Shown piece by piece: positions 34,692-45,400 of a stretch of DNA of 64,000 bases. A program made the translations under genes and the position numbers. Positions within the stretch are counted from its first letter, which is position 1; the number at the start of each line of letters is the position of its first letter. Origin of the DNA: Chryseobacterium pennae (GTDB lineage Bacteria > Bacteroidota > Bacteroidia > Flavobacteriales > Weeksellaceae); the NCBI RefSeq assembly GCF_003385515.1, contig NZ_QNVT01000008.1:1-64000 (forward strand), written 5' to 3'. The notes below the pieces were generated by a model that searched no databases, had not been told where the DNA came from, and saw only the letters and a program-made list of their open reading frames with translations.

Positions 34692-35141
34692 ATGATATTA
34701 AAAATGAAAGCCGTTAAATGGGTAGGAATATTCTCTTTTGCAGTGCTAATGAGTATATACTCATGTACAAAAGGAGAAAATAAACCTGCTGAGCAAACGT
34801 CGGATCAGCATCAGAAAACAAAGGCAGATACTGTTATTACAAAATCGACGATATTACTGCTGGGACCTGATGAAGAGGAGATAGACGAAATTAAAAAAAG
34901 ACAGGGGGAAGATAATTTCTATACCATTGCTGATGATGCTAATTATTATTCAGCAGAAATATTTGAAGCTGCGCCTGCAACCATTTATACAGGTTATAGA
35001 ATCATCGGTTTTCCCAAAGAAAATTATGTATTTGATAAAAATAAATCTGAAGATAAATGGCTGGTCATTGATTATAAAGCAGGTTCTCAACCTAAAATAT
35101 ATTCATTGGTAGATTATTATCGTCATATAACTGAAAAATAA
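34692..35141 (+). CDS. Hypothetical lipoprotein
   Basis: A 149-residue lipoprotein. The signal peptide ends at 'SIYS-C25' and is followed by a Lys/Glu/Gln linker (about 26-48). The C-terminal 95 residues have 'ILLLGPDEEEIDEIKKRQGEDNFYTIADDANYY' and 'WLVIDYKAGSQPKIYSLVDYY', which I do not recognise. It starts 4 bp after the preceding lipoprotein stop and is therefore in the same operon, closed by a 30-bp palindromic terminator. Confidence 0.65.
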   Translation: MILKMKAVKWVGIFSFAVLMSIYSCTKGENKPAEQTSDQHQKTKADTVITKSTILLLGPDEEEIDEIKKRQGEDNFYTIADDANYYSAEIFEAAPATIYTGYRIIGFPKENYVFDKNKSEDKWLVIDYKAGSQPKIYSLVDYYRHITEK

Positions 35142-35162
35142 TCCTTAGATAGATAAAAGATA

Positions 35163-35197
35163 AACGCGCTCCCATCATGATGGGAGCGCGTTTTTTA
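35163..35197 (+). terminator. Strong terminator after the lipoprotein pair
   Basis: A perfect 30-bp palindrome (35163-35192, arms AACGCGCTCCCATCA) followed by TTTT. Confidence 0.85.
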
Positions 35198-35247
35198 ACA
35201 GATTTAAATATCTAAAACCGTCATATCAAAATGACAGAAGTGATTTC

Positions 35248-36450
35248 TTATAAACCAATGTTTTTAGTAGGTTTCAACTGCTTTAAGATATTCTTTGGAA
35301 TCGCTTTTTTGTGAACCAAAATAGCAGTCGATTTATATTCAACATAAGGTCTTGTTACATAAAGATATCCTGCGAAGTCATTCGTTACTCCCCAAGAGTT
35401 CTTCACCATATAATATTCCTTACCGGTCTGGTCTTTTGCCAATCCTACGATATGCATACCGTGGTCATCCGTTGTAGAAAGATTGTTAAGTGCTTTCTGA
35501 CGCATATCCTCAGTGATGGCCTTATCCTTTTTAGGCTCTGTAAACAAAGTCTGTTTGTTCTCTGCAGTAATCTGACCTAAGTCCATGTCCGGAACATAAG
35601 CCACTCCATTTTTATAAGAGAAATAAGGCTCGGAAACATCAGTAGCCCAACCTACAGAATATCCTTTTGTTACAGCATTATCGATGATTGTTGTAAGATC
35701 TTTCATCGGAACATTCCAGTCAGAATCGTGGCTCCAGTTATCAGGAATCGGAACTACAAATTTCTGGTAGTAAGGATAATCTTTGTAAGAAGATAATTCT
35801 ACATAATCCTCAGCATTGATTCCCACTACTTCTGAAGCAAAAGTTTTAGGGGTGTAGTTCTTCCCTTCATACGTGAAGTTCGCAGGTACTTTTCCTAAAT
35901 ATTCATCAAGAATAGTATCTACAGAATCCATCCAGTTGTCCGTAAGCTTTCCTTTAGAAGAAGCCTGAACAAGGCTGTCAAGAACCGGCTTTAATTTTCC
36001 CTGCATTTCCTTGAAATTGTTGGTTGTCTGTCCAGCTTTTAATCCTGAATAAACATCCTGTGGAACAGCTCCGTACTTTTTGTACATATTGATTACATCG
36101 TGAAGTTCTCCACCGTCACCCCAGCTGATCGCACCGTTATTTAAAACATATAACTTCGCTTTATCATGATAAGAGTTTCTGGCTGTAAAGATTTCAGCAA
36201 GATCTACAGGTTTTTTGCCCATTCTCTGCATTTCAGATTCAAGGAAAGAGTTTCCTGAGTAGCTCCAGCAGGTTCCTGACGAACCCTGGTTCTTTACAGA
36301 AGTAGCTCCAACGTCTTTTAACGTTGTAAACTGAAAATTAGCATTTTGTGAGTGGTTGTTTTTTAACTTATTGATTAAGTCATCTTGGGCAAACATCATA
36401 CTTCCTGCAGACAAAACAAAAAGTAATGATGCAATTTTGGCTTTTTTCAT
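35248..36450 (-). CDS. Secreted C1 (bleomycin hydrolase-like) cysteine peptidase
   Basis: A 400-residue exported papain-fold peptidase. Signal peptide about 1-21 (ending MFAQ). The catalytic Cys61 lies in 'VKNQGSSGTCWSYSG', with the oxyanion Gln five residues earlier. His330 lies in 'TDDHGMHIVG' and Asn351 in 'VKNSWG'. The size and the 'DHGMHIVG' pattern place it near C1B aminopeptidase C/bleomycin hydrolase rather than small papains, but the signal peptide indicates periplasmic or extracellular action. The family trims peptides from the N-terminus. It is monocistronic on the minus strand, facing the lipoprotein pair across a terminator. Confidence 0.9.
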   Translation of the reverse strand: MKKAKIASLLFVLSAGSMMFAQDDLINKLKNNHSQNANFQFTTLKDVGATSVKNQGSSGTCWSYSGNSFLESEMQRMGKKPVDLAEIFTARNSYHDKAKLYVLNNGAISWGDGGELHDVINMYKKYGAVPQDVYSGLKAGQTTNNFKEMQGKLKPVLDSLVQASSKGKLTDNWMDSVDTILDEYLGKVPANFTYEGKNYTPKTFASEVVGINAEDYVELSSYKDYPYYQKFVVPIPDNWSHDSDWNVPMKDLTTIIDNAVTKGYSVGWATDVSEPYFSYKNGVAYVPDMDLGQITAENKQTLFTEPKKDKAITEDMRQKALNNLSTTDDHGMHIVGLAKDQTGKEYYMVKNSWGVTNDFAGYLYVTRPYVEYKSTAILVHKKAIPKNILKQLKPTKNIGL

Positions 36451-36647
36451 TACTATAAAAAGATTATTTACATTAATAGTCGTTAATAATAGAGATTTGT
36501 TACAAAGGGAAAAGTTAAATTTGAAATTAAAAATAATACAGAAATAGAACGTAAATAAGATAATTTACCTTTTTACCTCCAAAAAAGTTGATCATGTTTC
36601 CAACCCCAGCTAAAGTTCCTGCATCTATACTAATATAACTCCTGACT

Positions 36648-37166
36648 ATGGAACGAGAATTATTATTGGAATGCCAGCGTAACAGCCGCAATGCACAGCG
36701 GCAGATTTACGAGAAAATGGCGGGCAGGCTGTACTCTGTTTGCAGACGCTATTTGAAAAACGATGAAGATATAGAAGAAGTATTGGCTGATACCTTCTAT
36801 AAGATTTTTACGAAGATCAGCCAACTCCAGAACCCCGATACCTTTGAAGCATGGGCTAAAAAAATTGCGGTGAATGAATGCCTTCAGAAATTAAGAACTG
36901 ATAAAGCTCTGTTTATTTCCCTGGAAGAAACATTGGTGGAACCTTCAAAAGGATCTGAGGAACATCTTTCCTTCGAAAAAGACATTCTGAACCTGCTGAG
37001 CTTTCTTCCTGAAGGTTGCAGAGCTATTTTTAATCTTTTTGCGATTGAAGGATATCCGCATAAAGAAATAGCTTCCATGCTTTCTATCAGTGAAGGAACC
37101 TCAAAATCCCAGCTCAATTTTGCAAGAAAAAAACTTCAGGAACTTTTGGTGAATCAAAACATTTAA
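36648..37166 (+). CDS. ECF-type RNA polymerase sigma factor
   Basis: A 172-residue sigma-70-family ECF factor. Region 2 covers about residues 10-80 ('RQIYEKMAGRLYSVCRRYLKNDEDIEEVLADTFYKIF', where the D-x-x-x-x-V-x-D-T-F helix contacts core polymerase). Region 4 covers about 110-165 ('LPEGCRAIFNLFAIEGYPHKEIASMLSISEGTSKSQLNFARKKL'). There is no extra sensor domain. The next gene starts 12 bp later and encodes a membrane protein with a short cytoplasmic N-terminus. That is the usual place of an anti-sigma factor, so the pair probably forms a sigma/anti-sigma unit controlling the envelope genes downstream. Confidence 0.93.
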   Translation: MERELLLECQRNSRNAQRQIYEKMAGRLYSVCRRYLKNDEDIEEVLADTFYKIFTKISQLQNPDTFEAWAKKIAVNECLQKLRTDKALFISLEETLVEPSKGSEEHLSFEKDILNLLSFLPEGCRAIFNLFAIEGYPHKEIASMLSISEGTSKSQLNFARKKLQELLVNQNI

Positions 37167-37178
37167 ACTTTTACAACA

Positions 37179-39647
37179 ATGGAAAATAATCATATAGATC
37201 AACAATTCAATGAAGCTTCCAGGCTTTCAGAAGAACCAACGGTTTTTCCTGGTTTTGAAAAAGTATGGACAAAAGTTGAAGAAAAACTGGATCTGAAAAA
37301 AGAAAAAAAGAGAATGATTCCTCTTTGGCTGCCTTATGGTATCGCTGCAAGTCTGGTGATTGGCATGGGGGCTTTTTACTTCATGAATAAAAAAGAATCC
37401 GTGGACTCCTTTAAACCTGTAATCGCAGAGGATACAAATTTAAGAGGTCCGGTAAGCAAAACGGATATTGCAAAAATAGACAGTACAATAACAAATAATA
37501 TCAAAAAAGAGAAAAATACTGTTAAACCAATAGAAAAACTGGCTGCCAATGCAACACCTGAACCAGCTAAGTCTTCTGATCAGGTACATCAACCGGTAAT
37601 TTCTGAATATCAATCGGAGAAGGACAAAAACGATGCTATATTTAGTAGTAGAAAAGCAGGTCATCAAACGGATATTAATTTTATTAAAAAGAAAGATACT
37701 AGTGAGTCCACTAAGGAAATTGAGGAAATTGTTGTCACAGCATTAGGGATTAAAAGGATTGAAAAATCGGTGTCTTCTTCAAATACAATTACAACTACAA
37801 CTTTAAATGGTTTACCACAGTCTATGGTTTATTCTTCATTGCAGGGAACTGTCCAAGGGTTGCAAATCACTGCTTCCGGAAGTGGATCGGTAAGAAACCA
37901 GGGGGACAATATAATGAATAACAATAGTGTGGGGTATCTTAATGAGAATAAGATCATGATCAGAGGAATATCATCTGTTACAGCAGAGAATAAAGCATTG
38001 TATGTTATTAATGGAGTAGTGGCGGAAGAGGAAGTGTTCAAAAGTTTAGATCCAAACAAAATTGAAAGCATGAATGTTTTAAAAGGGAATTCAGCTGTAG
38101 CAATGTATGGAAATAAGGCTGCCAATGGAGTGATTGTGGTGACTACCAAAAGTCTTTCAGGAAAGGAAAAAAGAAAATTGAAGAAACTTCAGAAAGAAAT
38201 TGATAAACAAAAACAGATTTCACCAGTTACTCATTATGATGAAAGTTATGATGCCTTTGTTGAAAATCCTTTTGAACTGACCCACAGCCAACCCTTATCT
38301 ACTTTTTCAATTGATGTTGATAATGCCTCGTATTCCAATGTAAGAAGGATGGTTAATAATGGACAGGTTGTTGATAAAAATGCAGTAAGAATCGAAGAAA
38401 TGGTCAATTATTTTAAATATGACTATCCACAACCTAAAAATGGGGAACCTTTTTCAATAAATACCGAATACAATGACTCCCCATGGAATCCGAAGCACAA
38501 GTTGCTTAGAATAGGACTTCAGGGAAAAAATATTCCGATGGATCAGTTACCTGCTTCAAACCTTGTTTTTCTTATTGATGTTTCGGGTTCAATGGATGCT
38601 GAAAATAAATTGCCATTATTGAAGTCTTCCTTCAAGGTTCTGCTGAATCAGCTGAGGCCTGTAGATAAAGTAGGAATCGTAGTGTATGCGGGTAATGCGG
38701 GAATGGTTTTACCTCCTACATCTGCATTCGAAAAGGATAAAATTATTGAAGCACTGGATCATCTTCAGGCAGGAGGAAGTACAGCAGGAGGAGCAGGAAT
38801 TGAACTGGCTTATAAATTGGCACAGGAAAATTTTGTAAAAGAGGGCAACAACCGTGTTATTATTGCAACAGATGGTGATTTCAACGTAGGAATATCTTCC
38901 ACCTCAGATCTTAAAACATTGATTGAAGATAAAAGAAAATCCGGTGTTTTCCTGACCTGTTTAGGTTTCGGAATGGGGAATTATAAAGACAATACCCTGG
39001 AAACTCTTGCAGATAAAGGAAATGGAAATTACGCCTATATTGATAATATGCAGGAAGCCAATAAGTTTCTGGGGAAAGAATTTGCAGGAAGTATGTATGC
39101 CATAGCCAAAGATGTGAAAATCCAGATTGAATTTAACCCGGAATATGTAAAATCATACCGTCTTATTGGTTATGAGAATAGAAAACTGAAAAATGAGGAC
39201 TTTGTCAACGATAAGATAGATGCTGGAGAATTGGGAAGCGGACATACCGTTACAGCTTTGTACGAGATAATTCCTGCAGATGTAAAATCAGACTTTATTC
39301 CCAAAGAAAATGATCTGAAGTACACCAAGAGTAGATCTTCAAAAGAATTTGGAGATGAGCTGGCTACTATAAAATTCAGATATAAAAGACCGGATGGAGA
39401 TACCAGCCGTGAAATCAGTCAGATTGTTAAAAACGTTGATGACAGAATATCTTCTGCCAGTCCGGATTTTAAATTTGCCTCTTCAGTGGCCTGGTTTGGT
39501 TTGGTGGTGAGAAACTCCGGGCTGATCACGAAAAAAGATCTTTCTGATATTGAAAATCTGGCCAAACAGGGTAAAAATAAAGATGAAGAAGGCTATCGGT
39601 CAGAATTTATAAGATTGATAGAGAGTTATAAAACAATTCAAAAATAA
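37179..39647 (+). CDS. Anti-sigma-like membrane protein with TonB plug domain and YfbK-type von Willebrand A module
   Basis: An 822-residue chimera. Residues 1-47 are polar and cytoplasmic-like. A single membrane helix (about 48-68, 'WLPYGIAASLVIGMGAFYF') suggests an N-in anchor. A Lys/Ser linker follows. Residues about 181-325 form a SusC-type plug domain ('EEIVVTALGIKRIEKSVSSS', 'MIRGISSVTAENKALYVINGVV', 'NVLKGNSAVAMYGNKAANGVIVVTT'). From about 355 there is a YfbK N-terminal part, a vWA domain with MIDAS Asp467-x-Ser469-x-Ser471, and the DUF3520 C-terminus. It lies 12 bp behind the ECF sigma gene, so residues 1-47 are candidate anti-sigma sequence. The plug and vWA would be periplasmic. A terminator follows. 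Confidence 0.85.
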   Translation: MENNHIDQQFNEASRLSEEPTVFPGFEKVWTKVEEKLDLKKEKKRMIPLWLPYGIAASLVIGMGAFYFMNKKESVDSFKPVIAEDTNLRGPVSKTDIAKIDSTITNNIKKEKNTVKPIEKLAANATPEPAKSSDQVHQPVISEYQSEKDKNDAIFSSRKAGHQTDINFIKKKDTSESTKEIEEIVVTALGIKRIEKSVSSSNTITTTTLNGLPQSMVYSSLQGTVQGLQITASGSGSVRNQGDNIMNNNSVGYLNENKIMIRGISSVTAENKALYVINGVVAEEEVFKSLDPNKIESMNVLKGNSAVAMYGNKAANGVIVVTTKSLSGKEKRKLKKLQKEIDKQKQISPVTHYDESYDAFVENPFELTHSQPLSTFSIDVDNASYSNVRRMVNNGQVVDKNAVRIEEMVNYFKYDYPQPKNGEPFSINTEYNDSPWNPKHKLLRIGLQGKNIPMDQLPASNLVFLIDVSGSMDAENKLPLLKSSFKVLLNQLRPVDKVGIVVYAGNAGMVLPPTSAFEKDKIIEALDHLQAGGSTAGGAGIELAYKLAQENFVKEGNNRVIIATDGDFNVGISSTSDLKTLIEDKRKSGVFLTCLGFGMGNYKDNTLETLADKGNGNYAYIDNMQEANKFLGKEFAGSMYAIAKDVKIQIEFNPEYVKSYRLIGYENRKLKNEDFVNDKIDAGELGSGHTVTALYEIIPADVKSDFIPKENDLKYTKSRSSKEFGDELATIKFRYKRPDGDTSREISQIVKNVDDRISSASPDFKFASSVAWFGLVVRNSGLITKKDLSDIENLAKQGKNKDEEGYRSEFIRLIESYKTIQK
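38270..39640 (+). repeat. vWA/DUF3520 module, copy 1 of an intra-window duplication
   Basis: The module is repeated at about 47812-49190 in the TSP3 lipoprotein gene with high amino-acid identity. One 44-bp block (39020-39064 against 48569-48613) is identical at DNA level, including synonymous positions. Confidence 0.85.
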
Positions 39648-39658
39648 TTTGTAAAAAA

Positions 39659-39688
39659 GAAATTTCCCCGGAAATTTCTTTTTCTTTA
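39659..39688 (+). terminator. Terminator between the plug/vWA gene and the SusC-like gene
   Basis: GAAATTTCC (39659-39667) and GGAAATTTC (39670-39678) with T-rich sequence after. It separates the sigma/plug-vWA unit from the barrel/A2M unit. Confidence 0.75.
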
Positions 39689-39705
39689 TTTTAGTACCTA
39701 TTACC

Positions 39706-42477
39706 ATGAAGATGAGAAAAAACTATTTACTGCTGCTGTTGCCGTTTACTGTTACGGTACTGAAGGCACAGGATTCAAGCCTATATTATTCAGGAAAATT
39801 TTTAAATCATAAAGATAAACCACAGAATTTCTTAAAAGTATACAATAAAAATAATGGTATCTACGAACTGACAGATGCCGAAGGAACAGCTGTCATTGCA
39901 GCTAAACCTTATGATACCTTAGTGTGGAATCAGGGGAAAAACAGGACTGTAGTTAGATCTTTTGAACTCAAAGAACTGAAAAAAATTCTGGAGGAGCAGG
40001 TAGAGAAAAAATATGTTCAGGAGATTTACAGTAAGGCTTATGACAGTTTAATTTCTGGGAAAAATAATTTCAGCATAGATAATGTACAAACCAATCTAAA
40101 GATTATTTCTGACAGATATTTTAGCAGGGTAAGAAAGCTGAAACAGAAAAAAGATAGTACTTATATTCTGAAGGATCAAAGCACTTGGACATTGCTGTTG
40201 AATGGTAACTTTAGTACTTCTTTGGATGTGAAAAGCCATAACGCCCTTCCTACTACTCAAAGCAAATACGTACAGGGAGGATCAAATGGAGGAAATCTGA
40301 TATGGAACGGTCCTGAAACCAATGAAATGTTCAGTTTCGGACCGGATATTTCTACATTGGCTTTTGATGGTCAGCCTTATCAGTATGATGAGAATGGCAG
40401 ACTGGTTCCGTCAGCAGGAGGATTTAAGCAGGCAAAATCTTATAATAACAGTCTGTTTAAAACTATGTTTGGCTACAATAATCAGCTTAACATCAATACA
40501 GTGATAAGACAGGGATATAAAGACCGGTTTCGTCTCTCACTGGATCTGAAACAGCAGAAAAATCAATTGTACTTTATCAATCAGTTTAATCTTAACAATG
40601 CTATCAAAGCAAAGCTGACTACAGATCTGGGTGGATATCTGGTGAAGTTTTCATTTAATTATGAAGAAGACAAAGCCACCAATACCAATAGAATCGGACT
40701 TTTCAATAGAGCCTATCAAAATTCCCTATTAACTCCCATTTCATTTTCGAATGCTCAGCAGACCTTTTTGGATAATGGAAGTCAACGAAGCTACAGCCAG
40801 TATGCTGATAATCCTGAATTTCTTTTTGTACAGGATGAAAAGTACCGTTACCAGAGTCGTCAGAGACAATTGGGTTTTAGTGCAGATAAAGCATTTGGGG
40901 ATTTTAAACTCAATATCGTTCAGTCTTACGAGAATAATTTCCTTTGGAACCAGGATCAATATCTGCCATCTACTTATGGTTTCAAAGACGGGATAACGAA
41001 TGAAAGAGAACAAAATAACAGGTTGTACCATTCTAATATTCAGGGGAAGTATCAATTGGGGGAGTATAGATTTAAGAATGTTTTTAGTCTTAATTTTATT
41101 CTGAATGATATAAAATCTGATGTTTACAATAGCCTGGTAGATAAAAAGTATACCTATCAAAGAACCTCTCAGGATTATATTTTTAATTATAATATGGAAA
41201 TCCAGTCTGGTGATTTTGAGGGTGATTTTAACCTTGGAAATTCATTTTATATCTCCAATACATCCGCTAAAAACAGCTATTGGCTTCCAAAAGCTACGGG
41301 GTATCTTCGGTTTAGAGATATTTTTAACTGGGATAATTATGATTTTAAAGTTTCAGGAAGCTACAGCCATCTGAGTTCAGAACCTGAAATTACCAGATCT
41401 TATGCTTCCTATGCTACTACTTTACTGAAGGCAGAAAATTATTATAGATATTTTCCCGTACATGAAGTTGAAGGCTTCAAAGGTTTATCCAATATCAATA
41501 CAAAAGAATGGAAAATAGGTGGGAAGATAAATTATGGATATAACATTAGTCTTGAAGGGGAATATTTTAACAGAAAAAGCGAAAATGATATTTTTCCGGT
41601 ATTTGAGAACAACCAGCTAAAGCTAAAAAATATGGCAGATCATACCTATAGCGGGTATGAAGTTAATTTTGCCTACGAAAGACTCTACCTGACCTATAAT
41701 TTTTTTACCACCAATAAAATTTCATTTTTCAAATATAAAGATATTGTGGATCGTGTGATACCAGGTTATAACAACAGTGCTGTCGCTGGATTTCAGGATG
41801 TTTATAAAACTTTGACGGAAGGGCAAGTTCTAGGAGCAGTAATAGGAAGTTATTTTGAAAGGAATGCCGATGGACAGTTGATTATTGATGATTCAGGTTT
41901 TCCTGAAAAAGCTGATGGTATGAAGATCATTGCGGATCCAACTCCGGATTTTGTCATGAAATTCAATCATAACTTAACCTATAAGAGATGGACTCTGGAT
42001 ATCAATTGGGAATGGAAAAAAGGCGGCCAGATCTGGAATGGAACTCAGGCTGTTTTGGATTATTATGGACGTTCCTATGACTCAGGAGAAGAACGGAATA
42101 TTAAAAATTATGTTTTTCAAGGAGTATTAGCTAATGGGAACAGCAATCAGACTCCTGTTGATTTTTATAATCCTTCTCAAAATGTCCAGGAAAACAGATG
42201 GTCGAGATATGGATATCTCGGCGTGGCAGAGAATTATGTTCAGAAAGCAGATCATATAAGGATCAATAATATTTCACTATCTACCTATTTCCCACTGAAT
42301 GATAGTCAGCGGTCTGTGAAACTTACCTTCTATGTAAATAATATAATGCTTTGGCAGGCTAATAAAGGAGTAGATCCCAATCAGAATTTCTATGATACCA
42401 ATAATGGAAGAGGGTTGGATTTCTTTAATCTTCCATCTTTTAAAACATTTGGCTGTATTGTTTCATTCAAATTTTAA
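39706..42477 (+). CDS. SusC/RagA-like outer-membrane beta-barrel that appears to lack the plug domain
   Basis: A 923-residue outer-membrane protein. Signal peptide about 1-22 (ending LKAQ). Residues about 25-85 resemble a small carboxypeptidase-regulatory-like beta-domain. A charged helical stretch follows (about 90-155). From about residue 160 the sequence is SusC-type barrel: aromatic-rich alternating strands, 'TPDFVMKFNHNLTYKRWTLDINWEWKKGGQIWNGT', 'NYVQKADHIRINNISLS' and the final strand 'GCIVSFKF'. The plug normally between regulatory domain and barrel ('EVVVxGYGT' to 'AANGVIxITTK') is absent. Such plugs occur instead in the two neighbouring proteins. It ends 5 bp before the A2M gene, so the two are cotranscribed. 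Confidence 0.82.
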   Translation: MKMRKNYLLLLLPFTVTVLKAQDSSLYYSGKFLNHKDKPQNFLKVYNKNNGIYELTDAEGTAVIAAKPYDTLVWNQGKNRTVVRSFELKELKKILEEQVEKKYVQEIYSKAYDSLISGKNNFSIDNVQTNLKIISDRYFSRVRKLKQKKDSTYILKDQSTWTLLLNGNFSTSLDVKSHNALPTTQSKYVQGGSNGGNLIWNGPETNEMFSFGPDISTLAFDGQPYQYDENGRLVPSAGGFKQAKSYNNSLFKTMFGYNNQLNINTVIRQGYKDRFRLSLDLKQQKNQLYFINQFNLNNAIKAKLTTDLGGYLVKFSFNYEEDKATNTNRIGLFNRAYQNSLLTPISFSNAQQTFLDNGSQRSYSQYADNPEFLFVQDEKYRYQSRQRQLGFSADKAFGDFKLNIVQSYENNFLWNQDQYLPSTYGFKDGITNEREQNNRLYHSNIQGKYQLGEYRFKNVFSLNFILNDIKSDVYNSLVDKKYTYQRTSQDYIFNYNMEIQSGDFEGDFNLGNSFYISNTSAKNSYWLPKATGYLRFRDIFNWDNYDFKVSGSYSHLSSEPEITRSYASYATTLLKAENYYRYFPVHEVEGFKGLSNINTKEWKIGGKINYGYNISLEGEYFNRKSENDIFPVFENNQLKLKNMADHTYSGYEVNFAYERLYLTYNFFTTNKISFFKYKDIVDRVIPGYNNSAVAGFQDVYKTLTEGQVLGAVIGSYFERNADGQLIIDDSGFPEKADGMKIIADPTPDFVMKFNHNLTYKRWTLDINWEWKKGGQIWNGTQAVLDYYGRSYDSGEERNIKNYVFQGVLANGNSNQTPVDFYNPSQNVQENRWSRYGYLGVAENYVQKADHIRINNISLSTYFPLNDSQRSVKLTFYVNNIMLWQANKGVDPNQNFYDTNNGRGLDFFNLPSFKTFGCIVSFKF

Positions 42478-42482
42478 CCCCC

Positions 42483-45400
42483 ATGAATTTTAAATTTACA
42501 TCATATATCATACTGCTGACTCTGTTGTTTTCCTCCGTATTTCTGAAGGCACAGAACACATTTCAGGATTTTGGAAAAGAAAAAACGTATATACAGACCA
42601 ACCATGTTTTCTATAAACCGGGAGAGGAAATGTATTTTAAAATATATGTAGTACAGGGAAAAAATAACCTTCCGGCTGAGAACAGTAAAGTGGTCAATTG
42701 GGAAATTATAGATCCCGCAGGAAGTGTCCTTACAAAATCAAAATATGAAGTCAACAATGGCTATGCGGAAGGGTATTTTTCCTTTGCTAATGACATGAAG
42801 GGGGGAATTTACAAGATTAGAGCCTACACCAACTGGATGCAGAATGAAGAAGGAAAAAATGCTTTTGAAAAAGAAATTACCCTGCAGAAAATAGTGTCTC
42901 CGAGAATTTTAATGAAGCTTGATTTTCCTAAGAAAGGATATGGTCCAGGCGATGAGGTAACTGCTGATTTTTCGATGAGAAGCCTGGGTAACTTGCCCAT
43001 TCCTTTTTATGAAGCTGATTATGTGGTGACGCATAACGGAGAGACTGTTACAGAAGGCAAACTTGCAACAGATAAAGAAGGAAAAAAACTTTTGAAGTTC
43101 AGGCTACCGCAGATTTTGAAATCCTCTGACGCCCTTTTGAATATCAAAGTGAATTTTGATGGGTTTACAGAATCTATTTCCCGGAATATTCCTATTGTTC
43201 TGAATCATCTGGATGTGAAATTTTTGCCGGAAGGAGGAACTTTTATCAGTGGAGTAGAGCAGAATATTGCTTTTAAAATACTGGATGAATATGAAAAACC
43301 TGTAGACGCAGTTTTGAATATTTACAATCAGAGAGATGAAAAAATAACTGAAGTTTCCACGTATAATTTCGGAATGGGAAGCTTCCTTTTCAGCCCGAAA
43401 ACAGGAGAAACGTACTATGCAAAAGTAGTAAATCCGGAAAAAATTACCCGGATTTATCATCTGCCAGTCCCTAAAAATGAAGGGTTGGTGCTGAATATCA
43501 AAAAAGAAAATGAAAAGCTTTCATTTAAAACAGCTTCTACCCAGGAAAGGGATATCATTTTGAAAGGTTTTTTCCGTGAAAAAGAAATATACAGCAAAGA
43601 GCTCTCTTTGAAAAACGGGATCAGCCTATTTGAACTGCCGGAAAAAAACTTCCCGGTTGGAATCTGTCGGTTTACACTGTTTGAAAATAATGTTCCCATT
43701 GCAGAACGTATTGTTTTTACCAATAAAGATCAGCAGCTGAATATAAAGGTAAAGCCTGTGAAAGATTACTACCAGCCCAGAGAAAAAGTAGTTCTGAATA
43801 TTGAAACTACAGACGGGTACAATAATCCTATACCGGCGAACCTGGCAATAAGTGTTGTGGATGATAAACTTTGGACTTATGCTGATGATAAACAGAACCA
43901 TATCATTTCATGGCTCCTGATGGATTCTGAACTGAAAGGAAAGATTGAAAAGCCTCAGTTTTATTTCGACACAAAAGAAGAAAAAGCAGATAAAAGTCTG
44001 GATCTTGTGATGCTGACCAACGGATACCGGTATTTTGAACCCATTCCGGAGATTATTAAAACAGGTAAATACAAGTACCTTCCGGAAAAGAAAGGTACCA
44101 TATACGGTGTGGTAGAAGATGAGAATAAAAATCCCGTAAAAGCCGATGTTTTTCTGGTCGAAATAAATGATATGCAGATTCTTAAGCAAACAACAGCAGA
44201 AAACGGAAAGTTTTATTTTTCAGGAATGAAATACAGCGATTCATACAGAGTCATTGCAAAATCCCTTAAACCACGACATAAAGTAAAGATCAGAGTTTTG
44301 GCCTATAAACTGGAGATTAATCCGCTGGCTGAGCAAAAATTAAAGAATATAGACTTAGAAGAGATCATAAAGGAGTCTGAAATCAAAGAAACACCGAAAA
44401 AGACGACGCCTGTAACACAATCCGTAAGACCTGAAGATTTTATTTCATCTGATAGCAGTAAAAGTAATAAGAACATTGAAGAAGTTATTCTTGTAGGATA
44501 TGGAACTGCAATGAATAAAAAGACAAATACTTCCTCAGTAAGCATTACAGCCAATTCTGAAATTAAAGATTCTAATTATGGATCAGTATTGCAGGGAAAA
44601 GTAGCAGGATTGTACGTTATCCCGGCAGGAGACCAGCAGAAAGGAAATATAGTGATCAGAGGAGCCTCTTCCATCCCAAACAAAAGCCCTTTGTTTGTGG
44701 TAGACGGAGTTCCGGTAGAAAATTTTAATACAGCAATTAATCCAAACGATGCTAACAGTATCACTGTACTTAAAGATGCCGCAGCAACTGCTATTTATGG
44801 GAGCAGAGCTGCTAATGGTGTCGTTATTATTAATTCTTATACTGGTAGTACTACCCAGAATAAGTTTGATATTACCCCTCAGTCTTATTTTGCGGTAATG
44901 ACTATTCCCAGTACAGCTCTTACCCATTATTCTGAAAGTAAACATTTTGCTTATCCCGAATATAAAACAACCAATACTCCTTATAGATTTGACTACAGAG
45001 AAGCACTTTACTGGAATCCTGTAGTAGAAACAGATAAAAACGGAAAAGCAAAAATAGAGTTTTATAATTCTGATGCCACTTCCACATTCAGAGCAATAAC
45101 AGAAGGTATTTCAGCCTCCGGACTTATAGGAAGAGATGAAACTACGTATGCAGCGCAAAGTCTGATCTCTATTGATGCTAAGATTCCACAGTATCTGACA
45201 AGAACAGATGAGATGCTTATTCCTGTGGTGATTAAAAACAATTCTAAGGAGATCAGGAAAATGACTATGGATGTTATTGTCCCTAATCACGTAAAACTCA
45301 TTTCTTCTGACAGCCTGATTACTTTAAAGCCGCTGGAGTCGGGGAGATTATATGCTAAAATACAAACTGATGAGGTTGTGAATTCAAATATTCAGTTCAT

